Source: an uncultured Blautia sp. (GTDB lineage Bacteria > Bacillota > Clostridia > Lachnospirales > Lachnospiraceae). Taken from it: DNA of 64,000 bases. Positions 50,727 through 60,531 of the stretch are shown here, piece after piece. Location: the NCBI GenBank assembly GCA_900549015.1, contig URMH01000001.1:1-64000 (forward strand), read 5' to 3'. The position numbers were made by a program, and so were the translations under genes. How positions within the stretch are numbered: the stretch's first letter is position 1; each line of letters opens with the position of its first letter. The notes under the pieces were generated by a model, which did not search any database, had not been told where the DNA came from, and was given only the letters and a program-made list of their open reading frames with translations.

Positions 50727-51935
50727 ATGAATATCAAAAAACAACTTCGCAATTTATATCTTTATGAAATTATAAGTGGATTTCAAATTGTAGACGCAGT
50801 GTGGGTTTTATTTCTTCTGCAGAGAGGATTTTCGATTGCTCAGGCAGGAGTGGCGGAAGGGTTCTTTCATGTGGTAAGCATGTGTTGTGAAATTCCAAGC
50901 GGCATGCTGTCAGATATGATGGGGCGGCGGAAAACCCTGATTTTATCGGGGATTATTTCTGCGGCGGGCTCATTCTGCATGATCGCTGCAGACTGCTTCT
51001 GGATGATTTTAATCGCAATGGGGCTGAATGCCTTCAGTTATAATCTTGTGTCAGGGACACGGGAAGCGCTTACATATGACAGCCTCCTGGAAGGCGGTCA
51101 GGAGGAGTGGTACTTGAAGGTTTCTTCCATACAGGAAAACATTTATCTGGGAATTTTTGCAATGACAAATCTGCTCAGTGTGGTAACGGTGGCTCTTGGG
51201 TATCGCAAAGCGTATTTTATTTCTATAGTGCAGGGGATTTTAAGCTCTTTTGTGGCTATGCGCCTTTCAGAAGTAAATGTGGGAAGGGAAAATAAGAAAG
51301 AAAAACTGACCTGCGCAGACATAAGAAGAGAAATCATATTGTATACAGGGCAAAGCCTCAGATTTCTGAAAAATAATCTGCCCGTCTGCAAACGTATGAT
51401 GCTTGGCGGAATCGTGGCAGCCGGGTGTTATGTGGTAAATATGATGATGCAGGAACATCTTGTATCCTGTGAGCTGAAAGCAGGATGGATTGGCGTTCCC
51501 CTTTTATTTATTTCTATTTTCAGCATGGTGGGGGCGGCTCTGGCAGGGAAAACAGAGCAGGTGCAATTAAAGAAATTAATGATTGTGGGAAGCCTGTCAG
51601 CGGGACTTTTTATAGCAGTTAGCAGCAGTACGGTGATTGTTGTTTCCGTGTTTGCGGCAGGTATGGCGCACGGGGCGGAGGAAGTTTTGATGCTTCGGAT
51701 AGAGAGTGAAAATCAGAAGGTGTTTTCCAGTGAAATACGTGCTACAATGGTATCAGTAAGCAGTATGATGTACAGTATTTTTATGGTGATTTTAAGTCCG
51801 CTTACCGGGTGGGCAGTAGAAAAATTGTCAATAGAGACAGCTTTTGGAGGTCTTGGGATTCTTGTGGCAGGAGTGGGAATGATTTTGTGCTGGAAACCCG
51901 AATCCGGTGTTGACAAACACTCCCGGAAACTATAA
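50727..51935 (+). CDS. MFS transporter
   Basis: 402-residue major facilitator with about twelve helices. The loop 2-3 signature GMLSDMMGRRKTLILSG follows EIPS as is usual; central loop around residues 195-215 is basic. Substrate unknown. GGAAAAGAG precedes the ATG. 39 bases upstream of the transglutaminase-like gene, so the two may be linked. Confidence 0.9.
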   Translation: MNIKKQLRNLYLYEIISGFQIVDAVWVLFLLQRGFSIAQAGVAEGFFHVVSMCCEIPSGMLSDMMGRRKTLILSGIISAAGSFCMIAADCFWMILIAMGLNAFSYNLVSGTREALTYDSLLEGGQEEWYLKVSSIQENIYLGIFAMTNLLSVVTVALGYRKAYFISIVQGILSSFVAMRLSEVNVGRENKKEKLTCADIRREIILYTGQSLRFLKNNLPVCKRMMLGGIVAAGCYVVNMMMQEHLVSCELKAGWIGVPLLFISIFSMVGAALAGKTEQVQLKKLMIVGSLSAGLFIAVSSSTVIVVSVFAAGMAHGAEEVLMLRIESENQKVFSSEIRATMVSVSSMMYSIFMVILSPLTGWAVEKLSIETAFGGLGILVAGVGMILCWKPESGVDKHSRKL

Positions 51936-51974
51936 TCTAAGGTTGGTACTATACTTATGGAGGAACTATAATTC

Positions 51975-54434
51975 ATGAACAGAATATTTTTAGCGAAAAA
52001 CAGAGAGCGCATTCTTGCGCAGTATGAAGAACTGAAAAAAGCCCTTCCGGAGCGTATGGCGGAAGTGGATAAGAAAATTTCTGAATGGGAGGAAAATACA
52101 GCTCTGGCATGTAAATATATGTACATTACAATGCCGTACAGCGATATTGCGAACTATGAGCCGGAAATTTTCAAGGATTACGGAGAAAATGCCGTATGGT
52201 TATGGGAAAACAGGGAAGATGTAAAAGCTCTTCCTGAGGAGATTTTCTTAAATTACGTGCTGTATTGCCGTGTAAACGAGGAAGAAGTGGCGCCGTGCCG
52301 TACCTTTTTCCGGGAGCAGATGGGTGAGCGAGTTCTTTCCCTTCACGGAAAGGCAGCAGCTCTTGAAGTAAATTACTGGTGTGCAGAGGAAGCCACATAC
52401 CACTGCACAGATGAGAGAACCCTTTCTGCAATTACTGTGTACAGAAGAGGAAACGGAAGATGTGGCGAAGAATCTGTATTTACTGTAAATGCAATGCGAA
52501 GTGTGGGAATCCCTGCAAGACAGGTGTATGCGCCGAGATGGTCCCACTGCGACGATAACCATGCATGGGTAGAGGTATGGTGTGAGGGAGACTGGTATTT
52601 CCTTGGAGCATGTGAGCCACTTCCTATCTTAAATAAGGGTTGGTTTACAAATGCTTCTTCACGTGCCATGATGGTGCACTCCAGATGTTTTGATACAACT
52701 GGATTTGAAGAGGAAAATATCGACCGTGAGGGAATGGTAGCTGTCTTTAACGAGCTGAAAAGATATGCGGCTGTAAAGAAAATCCAGGTTCAGGTTGTGG
52801 ACGGAGACAAAAATCCGGTTTCCGGAGCAAAAGTATACTTTGAGGTGCTTAACTACTCCGAGTTTTCTCCTGTGGCAGAAGCCAAAACAGATGAAAAGGG
52901 ATGCGTTTCTCTTACAACAGGTCTTGGAAGCCTTCATATTATGGCTGTGTACGGTGAGAAGTGTGCAGAAACATATATGGATACAAGAAACTGCGATACA
53001 TGTGTAGTTTCTCTTGAAGAGACAGAAGTGCGTGATACATGGATGGAAATGGATATGATCGCGCCTATAGATACACCTGTAAATACAGATACACCTACAG
53101 AAGAACAGACAAGAATCGGAGACCGTCGTCTTGATGAGGCGGCTGCAAAACGTCTGAAAAAGACAGAAAACTGGGAAAACCCGGAGAAAGCAATTTTCCT
53201 TGGAAAAGAAGATCACAAAGAACTCAGAAAAGAAATGCTCTCTGCTCTTACAGAAAAAGACCAGACAGATTTCGTGAGCAGCGTTCTGGAAGACCATCTG
53301 GCACTTGCTCTTCCTTATGAGAATACTACAGACCATGAAACATTTGTAAAATACATTTTGAATCCAAGAGTGCGCAATGAGATTCTCAAGCCGTACAGAA
53401 AGGAAATTCAGGAGGCATTTACAGAAGAGGAGAAAGCTCTTTTTGTAAAAGAACCGAAAAAACTCTGGGAAGCAGTAGACAGTCGCTTCTCCTCCTGTGC
53501 AGATAAAGAAAGAAGCAGTATTATCACAACTCCTGCAGGCTGTCTCCGCACAGGAATCGCAAGTCCACTTTCCAAAAAAATCTTCTTTGTGGCAGCAGCA
53601 AGAACACTTGGAATTCCGGCAAGACTGAATCCGAGAGACGATGCAATGGAATACATGGAGAATGGAAACTTTGTGGCAGTTCTTCCTGAGAGCGAGAAAA
53701 ACTGCAGTCTTGTATTAAAAGGTGGGGATGGAGTTGTATGGAAATACTTCCTGAACTGGTCTATTGCAAGATTTGTAGATGGACGCTTTGTATCCTTACA
53801 GCTTGAAGATGCAAAATGGGAGGACGGAAAACTTGTCCTCGGTCTTGATGCAGGACAGTATCGTATTCTTACATCAAACCGCCTTCCAAACGGAAATATT
53901 TTTGCAAACCGCTATTATCTGGATATTGCAGTGGGAGAAGAAAAGGAAGCAGAGCTTGTTCTTCGCCATGCAGATCTTGAGGATATGCTGGAGAGCATTG
54001 ACATTCCGGACTTCGAGCTTTGCAAAAACGAGCCTTCCGAAGAAGCGGAAAAAGTAAAAGCATCTGTTCTTACAGAAAAAGGAAAACATATTTTCATGTT
54101 CCTGGAAGAGAGCCGTGAGCCTACGGAACATATTTTAAATGAGATGATCGAGCAGAAGGAAGCGTTTGAAAAGCTTGGAGATAAAGTGATTTTTGTAGTA
54201 CGTACAGAAGCGGCATTAAAAGATCCGAATATTGCAAGAGCTCTTCGTATCTTCCCGGAAATTCAGGTGTACTTTGACAGTTTTAAAACTCTTATAGAAA
54301 CACTTGGAAGACGTATGTATGTTGATCATGAAAAGCTTCCTCTGATTATTGTAACAGATGGAAAATTAAATGGAATTTACGCTACAAGCGGTTATAATGT
54401 AGGTACAGGAGATATGCTCCTGCGTCTTATGTAA
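51975..54434 (+). CDS. Large transglutaminase-like multidomain protein
   Basis: 819-residue protein without signal peptide or membrane helix, so cytosolic. A transglutaminase-like core lies at about 140-220 with Cys163 in GRCGEESVFT and His196 in DDNHAWVEVW; the third position, normally Asp in a DP motif, reads CEP here. A beta-sandwich (carboxypeptidase-regulatory-like) follows (about 257-335; VVDGDKNPVSGAKVYFEV). A long middle part repeats a degenerate transglutaminase look (AARTLGIPARLNPRD). The C-terminal about 130 residues look thioredoxin-like but without a CxxC. Function unknown; possibly peptide amide hydrolysis. Confidence 0.78.
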   Translation: MNRIFLAKNRERILAQYEELKKALPERMAEVDKKISEWEENTALACKYMYITMPYSDIANYEPEIFKDYGENAVWLWENREDVKALPEEIFLNYVLYCRVNEEEVAPCRTFFREQMGERVLSLHGKAAALEVNYWCAEEATYHCTDERTLSAITVYRRGNGRCGEESVFTVNAMRSVGIPARQVYAPRWSHCDDNHAWVEVWCEGDWYFLGACEPLPILNKGWFTNASSRAMMVHSRCFDTTGFEEENIDREGMVAVFNELKRYAAVKKIQVQVVDGDKNPVSGAKVYFEVLNYSEFSPVAEAKTDEKGCVSLTTGLGSLHIMAVYGEKCAETYMDTRNCDTCVVSLEETEVRDTWMEMDMIAPIDTPVNTDTPTEEQTRIGDRRLDEAAAKRLKKTENWENPEKAIFLGKEDHKELRKEMLSALTEKDQTDFVSSVLEDHLALALPYENTTDHETFVKYILNPRVRNEILKPYRKEIQEAFTEEEKALFVKEPKKLWEAVDSRFSSCADKERSSIITTPAGCLRTGIASPLSKKIFFVAAARTLGIPARLNPRDDAMEYMENGNFVAVLPESEKNCSLVLKGGDGVVWKYFLNWSIARFVDGRFVSLQLEDAKWEDGKLVLGLDAGQYRILTSNRLPNGNIFANRYYLDIAVGEEKEAELVLRHADLEDMLESIDIPDFELCKNEPSEEAEKVKASVLTEKGKHIFMFLEESREPTEHILNEMIEQKEAFEKLGDKVIFVVRTEAALKDPNIARALRIFPEIQVYFDSFKTLIETLGRRMYVDHEKLPLIIVTDGKLNGIYATSGYNVGTGDMLLRLM

Positions 54435-54449
54435 AGAATAATGGAAAAA

Positions 54450-54495
54450 CAGAAGGGGATGGCCGTGAAACGGATGCGGCTGTCTCCTTTTGTTA
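54450..54495 (+). terminator. Terminator of the transglutaminase-like gene
   Basis: AAGG.GA..GCCG pairs with CGGC..TC.CCTT followed by TTGTT; 16 bases after the stop. Confidence 0.6.
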
Positions 54496-54526
54496 TTCGG
54501 AAAATTAGAGTGAAAGATTTTAAATG

Positions 54527-54554
54527 GGACAAATGTCCGCTGTGTGCGGACATT
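54527..54554. promoter_or_regulatory. Operator-like palindrome 1 with hairpin
   Basis: GGAC-N4-GTCC (54527-54530 and 54535-54538), overlapping a perfect stem AATGTCCGC (54532-54540) / GCGGACATT (54546-54554). The GGAC-N4-GTCC-GC unit recurs at 54738. Confidence 0.45.
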
Positions 54555-54670
54555 AATAAAACTGGCAGATAGTGTATGCTCTTAAAAATAGTGAGAAATT
54601 ATAAAATAATAAAAAGTTTTCTGAATAATATAAAAAGGGTAAAAATGCATAAATAAAAGAGAAAAATGGA

Positions 54671-54699
54671 TTGCATTTTATGTGGAAAAATGATAATAT
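54671..54699 (+). promoter_or_regulatory. Promoter of the second sugar ABC operon
   Basis: TTGCAT (54671-54676), 17-base spacer, TAATAT (54694-54699) in a long AT-rich stretch. Confidence 0.45.
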
Positions 54700-54721
54700 A
54701 TATTCATAACGACTGAAGACC

Positions 54722-54776
54722 GTGCAAAATAAACATAGGACTCATGTCCGCAACACAGGGAAATTTATTTTTGCAC
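54722..54776 (+). promoter_or_regulatory. Leader hairpin enclosing operator-like palindrome 2
   Basis: GTGCAAAATAAA (54722-54733) pairs with TTTATTTTTGCAC (54764-54776, one bulge). Inside lies GGAC-N4-GTCC (54738-54741 and 54746-54749). It ends about ten bases before AGGAGG. Confidence 0.5.
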
Positions 54777-54798
54777 AACAAATTTTAGGAGGATGTAT

Positions 54799-56481
54799 AT
54801 GAAGAAAAGAGCAATGCGCATTGTAGCAGTAGCCGCTGCGGCAACTATGGTAGTTGGCTCCGTAGCTCCTGTCTATGCAAAGAAAAAGGACAAGGAAGTA
54901 AAATTAACAGAAGCTGGAACTTACCCAATCGTTCCGGAAGGAGAAGAACTTACCTTAACCTGCTTCACTATGACAATGCCTAACGTTGAAAACTTTGAGA
55001 CAAACGATTTCACAAAGTATCTGGAAGACTTAACAGGCGTTCATATCGAGTGGGTAACAGCTGGTCGTGATGACTGGCAGGAGAAGCTGAACATGATGTT
55101 ATCTTCCGGCGATTATCCGGATATGCTTCTTGGTCTTTCTCCGGATCTTGCTAAGTTTGGTGTAAAAGAGCAGATTATTGTTCCTATGGACGAGTACATT
55201 AATGAAGAGAATATGCCAAACTACATGAAACTGTATGGTGACAGACTTGACTTAAGCCGTGAGACAGACGGACAGATTTATTCTCTGATCGCAGAGAATG
55301 ACTGCTACCACTGCTCCTACGGACGTAAAATGTGGATCAACACAAAACATCTGGAAGAAATGGGCGTAGAAATGCCGACTACTACAGATGAATTCCTGGA
55401 AGTATGTAAGAAATTTAAAGAGTACAAACCGGATGGCATTGCTGTTTTAGGTTCTGCTCCGGGACAGGGATGGTACTCTGAGTTTGAAAACTTCCTGATG
55501 GGTTCCTTTATTCTTCCACCAAGTACATCCTACACATTAGACAGACGTGATAAAACTGCTGTAACATGGGACGGAGAAATTGTATGTGTTGCACAGGATG
55601 ACCGTTACAGAGAGTTCCTGAAATATGCAAACACTCTGTATAATGAAGGCGCTCTTTATGATGGAGACTTCACTCAGACAGAAGAGCAGATGAAATCTAT
55701 TATCAACCAGGATGGAGCTCCTGTACTTGCATTTACAACAGGAACAATCTCCAACTGTATTGATGTTACATCCAACCCGGATCTTTACGCACAGTATGAG
55801 GCAATGTCTCCTCTGAAAGGACCGGATGGAACACAGCTTACAACATACTTTAAATATTTATCTATTAACGACGGAAACTTCAGTATCACAGATACATGTA
55901 AGAGCCCGGAAGCAGCTCTTCGCTGGGCAGACTTCTTCTACAGCGAGATTGGTGACCTTGCTTCTCAGTACGGTGCAGACGAAGGAAAAGACTGGGTTCT
56001 TAATCCGGAAGGAAAATTCGGTCTCAATGGAGAGCCGGCTAAATATGAAATCCTTAACAAATATTCTGCAGAAACACAGAATCATGACTGGCAGGATCTT
56101 GGTATCCGTGTAGCTCCGGCAGAGTACAGATTAGGTTCTGCTGTAGAACAGGATGTTGATGTAAAAGGAGCAGATGGACTGGAAAAATTACTGTACGATG
56201 CAACTGAGCAGAAATATGCTCCATACGGACAGACAGAAGAAAACTCTGACCTTGATGTACTTCCTAAACTGAAACTGACAAGTGAAGAAACTTCCAGCAT
56301 TTCTACTGTTGCAGTAGAAATTGAGAAGCTCATTGACGAGGCTTCCACAGCATACATTGTTGGAACAAGAAATATCAACGATGACAAAGACTGGGATTCC
56401 TTCAAAGACGCTCTTGATAAAGCAGGTCTGAAAGACTTACTGGAAGTTTACCAGACAGCTTATGACAGACAGATGAAATAA
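54799..56481 (+). CDS. Extracellular sugar-binding protein of an LplA-like ABC transporter
   Basis: 560-residue secreted binding protein. Signal peptide about 1-27 (ends VAPVYA); no lipobox Cys, unlike LplA lipoproteins. Mature protein has TGVHIEWVTAG, LNMMLSSGDYPDMLLG and YSLIAENDCYHCSYGRKMWINTK (in parts), usual in the large binding proteins that pair with LplB/YtcP permeases and take oligosaccharides. ATG 54799 lies after TAGGAGG; an ATG six bases earlier abuts the site. Confidence 0.88.
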   Translation: MKKRAMRIVAVAAAATMVVGSVAPVYAKKKDKEVKLTEAGTYPIVPEGEELTLTCFTMTMPNVENFETNDFTKYLEDLTGVHIEWVTAGRDDWQEKLNMMLSSGDYPDMLLGLSPDLAKFGVKEQIIVPMDEYINEENMPNYMKLYGDRLDLSRETDGQIYSLIAENDCYHCSYGRKMWINTKHLEEMGVEMPTTTDEFLEVCKKFKEYKPDGIAVLGSAPGQGWYSEFENFLMGSFILPPSTSYTLDRRDKTAVTWDGEIVCVAQDDRYREFLKYANTLYNEGALYDGDFTQTEEQMKSIINQDGAPVLAFTTGTISNCIDVTSNPDLYAQYEAMSPLKGPDGTQLTTYFKYLSINDGNFSITDTCKSPEAALRWADFFYSEIGDLASQYGADEGKDWVLNPEGKFGLNGEPAKYEILNKYSAETQNHDWQDLGIRVAPAEYRLGSAVEQDVDVKGADGLEKLLYDATEQKYAPYGQTEENSDLDVLPKLKLTSEETSSISTVAVEIEKLIDEASTAYIVGTRNINDDKDWDSFKDALDKAGLKDLLEVYQTAYDRQMK

Positions 56482-56565
56482 TTAAACACAGATAAAAGAT
56501 TCTGGGATGACCGGATCAGTTTCTGATTCGGTCATCTTTATTCTGAGCAAAGGAGGGGCAGAATA

Positions 56566-57504
56566 GTGAGTAAAAAATCAAAAGCAATTACCCCTGTAAA
56601 AAATAAAGGGAATAAGATTAAATCATCAAACTGGCAGTTCTGGCTTATTATAGCTCTGCCATGTATTTATGCACTTATGTTTGCTTATGTGCCTATGGCA
56701 GGTATCCTGATGGCGTTTGAAGACTTCAGCCCGAGAAAAGGATTTTTTGGAAGTGACTGGGTGGGTCTTGACCACTTTATAAGATTCCTGACTTCCACTT
56801 CCAGTGTGCAGGTTATTAAAAATACATTTATTTTAGGTGCTTATAACATTCTTGTTACTTTCCCGATACCGATCATTCTGGCTGTTGCCATCAATGAGGT
56901 TCAGGCAAAATTCTTCAAGAAAAGTGTGCAGATGATCACATATGCACCATACTTCATTTCTATCGTTGTACTTGTTGGTATGCTCATGCAGATGACAGAC
57001 CTTCGTACAGGTATTTTTAACGTATTATTACAGAAAGTGGGTATCGACCCAATCAACTTCTTCGGAGATGCGGGATTATTCCGCCATCTGTATGTATGGA
57101 GCGGTGTATGGCAGACTGCAGGATATTCGGCGATTATTTATATTGCGGCATTGGCAGGTGTAAGCCCTGAGCTTAAGGAAGCGGCAGTTATGGACGGTGC
57201 AACACGACTTCAGAGAATTATCCACGTAGACCTTCCGTGTATTATGCCGACAATCGTTATTATGCTGATTATGAGTTGTGGAAATATTGTAAATATCGGA
57301 TTTGATAAAGTATATCTGATGCAGAACTCAATGAATGCAAGTGTTTCTGAGGTTATTTCCACCTTCGTTTATAAAGTAGGTATTACAAATGCAGATTATG
57401 GCTTCTCTACAGCAGCTGGTCTGTTTCAGTCTGTCGTAAGTCTTGTGCTTCTTGTTTCTGTAAACAAGATCAGCAAGAAGGTTACGGATAACAGCTTGTG
57501 GTAG
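56566..57504 (+). CDS. ABC sugar permease, LplB-like
   Basis: 312-residue permease with six helices and the EAA loop ELKEAAVMDGATRLQRIIHVDLP. N-terminus is cytoplasmic and basic, then LIIALPCIYALMFAYVPMAG as in LplB. GTG start behind AAAGGAGGGG. Partner of the permease encoded next. Confidence 0.92.
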   Translation: MSKKSKAITPVKNKGNKIKSSNWQFWLIIALPCIYALMFAYVPMAGILMAFEDFSPRKGFFGSDWVGLDHFIRFLTSTSSVQVIKNTFILGAYNILVTFPIPIILAVAINEVQAKFFKKSVQMITYAPYFISIVVLVGMLMQMTDLRTGIFNVLLQKVGIDPINFFGDAGLFRHLYVWSGVWQTAGYSAIIYIAALAGVSPELKEAAVMDGATRLQRIIHVDLPCIMPTIVIMLIMSCGNIVNIGFDKVYLMQNSMNASVSEVISTFVYKVGITNADYGFSTAAGLFQSVVSLVLLVSVNKISKKVTDNSLW

Positions 57505-57515
57505 GAGGTAAGCAT

Positions 57516-58412
57516 ATGAATACAAAATTTAAAAATTCCAGTGCAGGGGATAAGGCGTTTATTATTCTCGTGTACGTGCTTCTTTCAGCAGTTATGTTAA
57601 TTGTACTTTACCCTCTGATTTATATTGTGTCTGCATCTTTTTCAGACCCGCAGGCAGTAGTCAGCGGTAAGGTAATGTTGTGGCCTGTAGATGTGACATT
57701 AAGAGGATATAAAGCGGTATTTAGAAATCCTAAGATTCTTACCGGATTCATGAACTCTTTCATCTATATGGGTGTTGGAACCGTTGTAAACCTGATTATG
57801 ACAATGCTTTGTGCATATCCTCTTTCAAGAAAAGAGTTTACAGCAAGAAATAAGATTGCAGCATTATTCGTATTTACCATGTATTTCTCCGGTGGTCTTA
57901 TGCCTACATACATGATCGTAAATAAACTTGGACTTATCAACACACGCTGGGCAATGATCATTCCAAGCGCTATGTCTACTTACAACATGATTATTGCACG
58001 TACTTATATGGTAAACTCCATTCCGGACGAGCTGTATGAAGCAGCTCAGATTGACGGATGTTCTCCATTTAAATATCTCTTAAAAGTTGTGGTTCCGCTG
58101 TGTAAGCCGATTCTTGCGGTACTGACTCTTTACTATGGTATTGCGAAATGGAACAACTACTTTGATGCGATGCTGTACTTAAATGATGCAAGCCTGCAGC
58201 CTCTTACGATTGTGTTAAGAGAAATCCTGATCCAGAACCAGATTGACCCAACCATGCTGACAGATGCCTCGGCACTTTCAAAATTACAGGGTATGACAGA
58301 GCTTCTGAAATACGCAGTTATTGTAGTTGCATCTGTTCCGGTACTTGCTATTTACCCATTCGTACAGAAATACTTTGTAAAAGGTGTTACAATCGGTGCG
58401 GTTAAAGGATGA
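57516..58412 (+). CDS. ABC sugar permease, YtcP/LplC-like
   Basis: 298-residue permease, six helices, EAA loop ELYEAAQIDGCSPFKYLLKVVVP and C-terminus YFVKGVTIGAVKG as in YtcP/LplC. ATG at 57516 after TAGGAGGTAAGC. No ATPase gene is in the locus, so a shared MsmX-type ATPase is expected. Confidence 0.93.
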   Translation: MNTKFKNSSAGDKAFIILVYVLLSAVMLIVLYPLIYIVSASFSDPQAVVSGKVMLWPVDVTLRGYKAVFRNPKILTGFMNSFIYMGVGTVVNLIMTMLCAYPLSRKEFTARNKIAALFVFTMYFSGGLMPTYMIVNKLGLINTRWAMIIPSAMSTYNMIIARTYMVNSIPDELYEAAQIDGCSPFKYLLKVVVPLCKPILAVLTLYYGIAKWNNYFDAMLYLNDASLQPLTIVLREILIQNQIDPTMLTDASALSKLQGMTELLKYAVIVVASVPVLAIYPFVQKYFVKGVTIGAVKG

Positions 58413-59836
58413 TAATAAAAAAAATAATGCTGTCTGCTCTGCTGTTTCCGGTGCTTTTAGCAGGTGTATATAAGAAAGTGCCGGCAGCGGAGAAAAAGAA
58501 CCTGGTTGTTTTCCAGGAACTTGAAAGTGAAGAGAGCAGAGCGACTTATGAAGAGATTCTTGCAGAGTATACAGAAGAAACCGGGGTGGAAATCCAGTTA
58601 AAGGCATACTCCTCTTCCGATTACAGGAAAGAACTTGAGGCTGCTGTTGCAGAAGGAAATGAGCCGGACGTATATACAGGAAGCCTTGAGGATATGACGA
58701 AAGATTTTAATGACGGGCAGCTTCACAATTTTCTTTATCTCTATGATGAGGAAAATGTGTATCAGCCGGGAGAGAGCTGGAGTGATAAGCTGCCTGCTCC
58801 TGTAAAAGATAAAATGTATCTTTCCAATAAAGAGATACCAGGTTATCCTTCTTCTTTTGAGACAGTGAGGATTCTCTGTAATAAGGAACTTTTTGATTCT
58901 GCCCATGTGGAAATTCCACAGACATGGGCAGAATTTTTAGAATCCTGTAAAAAACTTACGGATTCCGGGATTACGCCTCTTGCCTTTCCAGGCAGCTCAT
59001 ACAGGGAACCTGCATGGCAGTGGTTTTTAAATTCACTTGGAAATCAGACTGCGGGGAATTTGCCGGATTTTCTGGATGTCAACGAGAGAGAGAAAGGATA
59101 TGTGGAATTGAATGAATTCTGCAGGGGACTTGAGCAGGGAGACATAGATTTTCAGAAAGAATTTCTCTCACCATACAAACGGTTTCAGGAACTTGCGCAA
59201 TTTCTGGGAGAGGACTTTGAAAATATGACCCAGGATCAGGCATTGGAAGCTTTTGAGAAAGGGGAAGCAGCAATGGTGCTGACAGAGAGCAGCTCCATAA
59301 AAGAAATGGAAGCTGTTGCAGAAGGAGAATTTTCTACAGAAGCAATTTCTGTGCCCGTTATTATGAAAGATACCGATGAAAATTCTGCTGAAAAACCTGT
59401 TCTGCCTTATGTTCGGCCGGAAATGATTTACGGAATAAATTCTTCTCTAAAAAAAGAGGGTGAAAAGCTGGATATGGCGGTAGACTTCGTGCAGTACATG
59501 ACTTCAGAGGAAGTGCAAAGCCGTCTTTCAGAGGAGCTTTATCTTCTTCCTTCCAATCAGAATGCTGCTTTTCACAAAGTGCTGGAAGGTTTCCGTATAT
59601 CGGAAGACGGGTCACGTATTCCGTTTTTTGCAGGAATGACCGAAAAGCATAGGGAGATTGTCTGGGATATTTTGAAGGAATATATTTCTGGAGAGCTTCC
59701 GGAGACAGAGTTTTCGCAGAAGATGCAGAAATCTTATGAAACAGAAGAACAAGAAATAAAAGAGTTAAAAGGCTGGAATATTACAAATAACTATGGTATG
59801 CCAAAGACAGGGGAATGTACCATGTGTGCGCCGTAA
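58409..59836 (+). CDS. Second solute-binding protein of the locus
   Basis: 475-residue family-1 binding protein, start overlapping the permease stop (ATGA). N-terminal signal segment about residues 1-22 without lipobox. EVEIQLKAYSSSDYRKELEAAVAEGNEPDVYTG-type N-lobe (TGVEIQLKAYSSSDYRKEL). C-terminal tail has CTMC near the end. It may widen the range of sugars used or act as a sensor. Confidence 0.85.
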   Translation: MIIKKIMLSALLFPVLLAGVYKKVPAAEKKNLVVFQELESEESRATYEEILAEYTEETGVEIQLKAYSSSDYRKELEAAVAEGNEPDVYTGSLEDMTKDFNDGQLHNFLYLYDEENVYQPGESWSDKLPAPVKDKMYLSNKEIPGYPSSFETVRILCNKELFDSAHVEIPQTWAEFLESCKKLTDSGITPLAFPGSSYREPAWQWFLNSLGNQTAGNLPDFLDVNEREKGYVELNEFCRGLEQGDIDFQKEFLSPYKRFQELAQFLGEDFENMTQDQALEAFEKGEAAMVLTESSSIKEMEAVAEGEFSTEAISVPVIMKDTDENSAEKPVLPYVRPEMIYGINSSLKKEGEKLDMAVDFVQYMTSEEVQSRLSEELYLLPSNQNAAFHKVLEGFRISEDGSRIPFFAGMTEKHREIVWDILKEYISGELPETEFSQKMQKSYETEEQEIKELKGWNITNNYGMPKTGECTMCAP

Positions 59837-59884
59837 AAAAGAGCTGTCCTGACTGGGTAAGGAAACCGGCAGGGCAGCTTTTTG
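59833..59884 (+). terminator. Terminator of the second ABC operon
   Basis: AAAGAGCTG.CCTG pairs with CAGG.CAGCTTTTT; T-run directly after the stem. Confidence 0.85.
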
Positions 59885-59910
59885 TCTGTCAAAAAATTTA
59901 TTGCGCTTTA

Positions 59911-60357
59911 TTATTTTTCATAAAGGGCAAGAAATTCCTCTCCTGTATAGGAGGCGGAAATCTTTCCGTTTACAACTTCGAGCACAACAGGAACTTCTGT
60001 TACTTTTGCTTCGTCCAGAAGAGCATACATTTCATCAGGGTGTTTTTCTCTGTCCTGACTTGTGCTGTAATATAAAACAGAAAGCTCTTCTTCTTTTATA
60101 ATGGATTGAAGCTTGGGAGAAAATTCTTCGCAGTCAGGGCAGTCGTCCCGTCCTACATAAATATAAAAAGTATCTTTTTGTCCTTTCCCGTGAATGCAGT
60201 CGTCAAATTCCTCCAGAGTAATCTGTGTAAATCCATATGGATTCCTTGCGGTGTCTGTATTTTTCTGCTTGTAAAAAAAGATGCCCGCAATACAGGCAAT
60301 TGCTGCCAGAAGAATAATGAGAATCAGGGCGAAGGTTTTTTTTGAAAGTTTTTTCAT
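59911..60357 (-). CDS. PedC/BrcD-like thioredoxin-fold protein
   Basis: 148-residue protein with an N-terminal membrane anchor (about residues 8-28) and an outside thioredoxin fold. Redox motif CPDC in GRDDCPDCEEFSP, cis-Pro in EVPVVLEVVNG. This family includes bacteriocin accessory proteins such as PedC, but no bacteriocin gene is near; it is likely a general disulfide-handling protein. Minus strand, opposite to its neighbours. Confidence 0.8.
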   Translation of the reverse strand: MKKLSKKTFALILIILLAAIACIAGIFFYKQKNTDTARNPYGFTQITLEEFDDCIHGKGQKDTFYIYVGRDDCPDCEEFSPKLQSIIKEEELSVLYYSTSQDREKHPDEMYALLDEAKVTEVPVVLEVVNGKISASYTGEEFLALYEK

Positions 60358-60531
60358 AACCGTTTCCTTTCAATTATTTGATAATTTTACCTTAACATAA
60401 AAACGGGAACAGGGCAACGAAATTTTGAAAAGTAAAACTTTATTTATCTTTAACGAAAAAAAGATTGCGGAGTTTGATGTAGTTTGTGTAAAATAAAAGA
60501 GAAATATATAGAAAAAAAGAGGAAAGAAAAT

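Noticed and set aside
59911..60357. Bacteriocin locus because of the PedC-like gene
   Set aside because: No precursor peptide, immunity or exporter gene is adjacent; the thioredoxin-like family is also found without bacteriocins.
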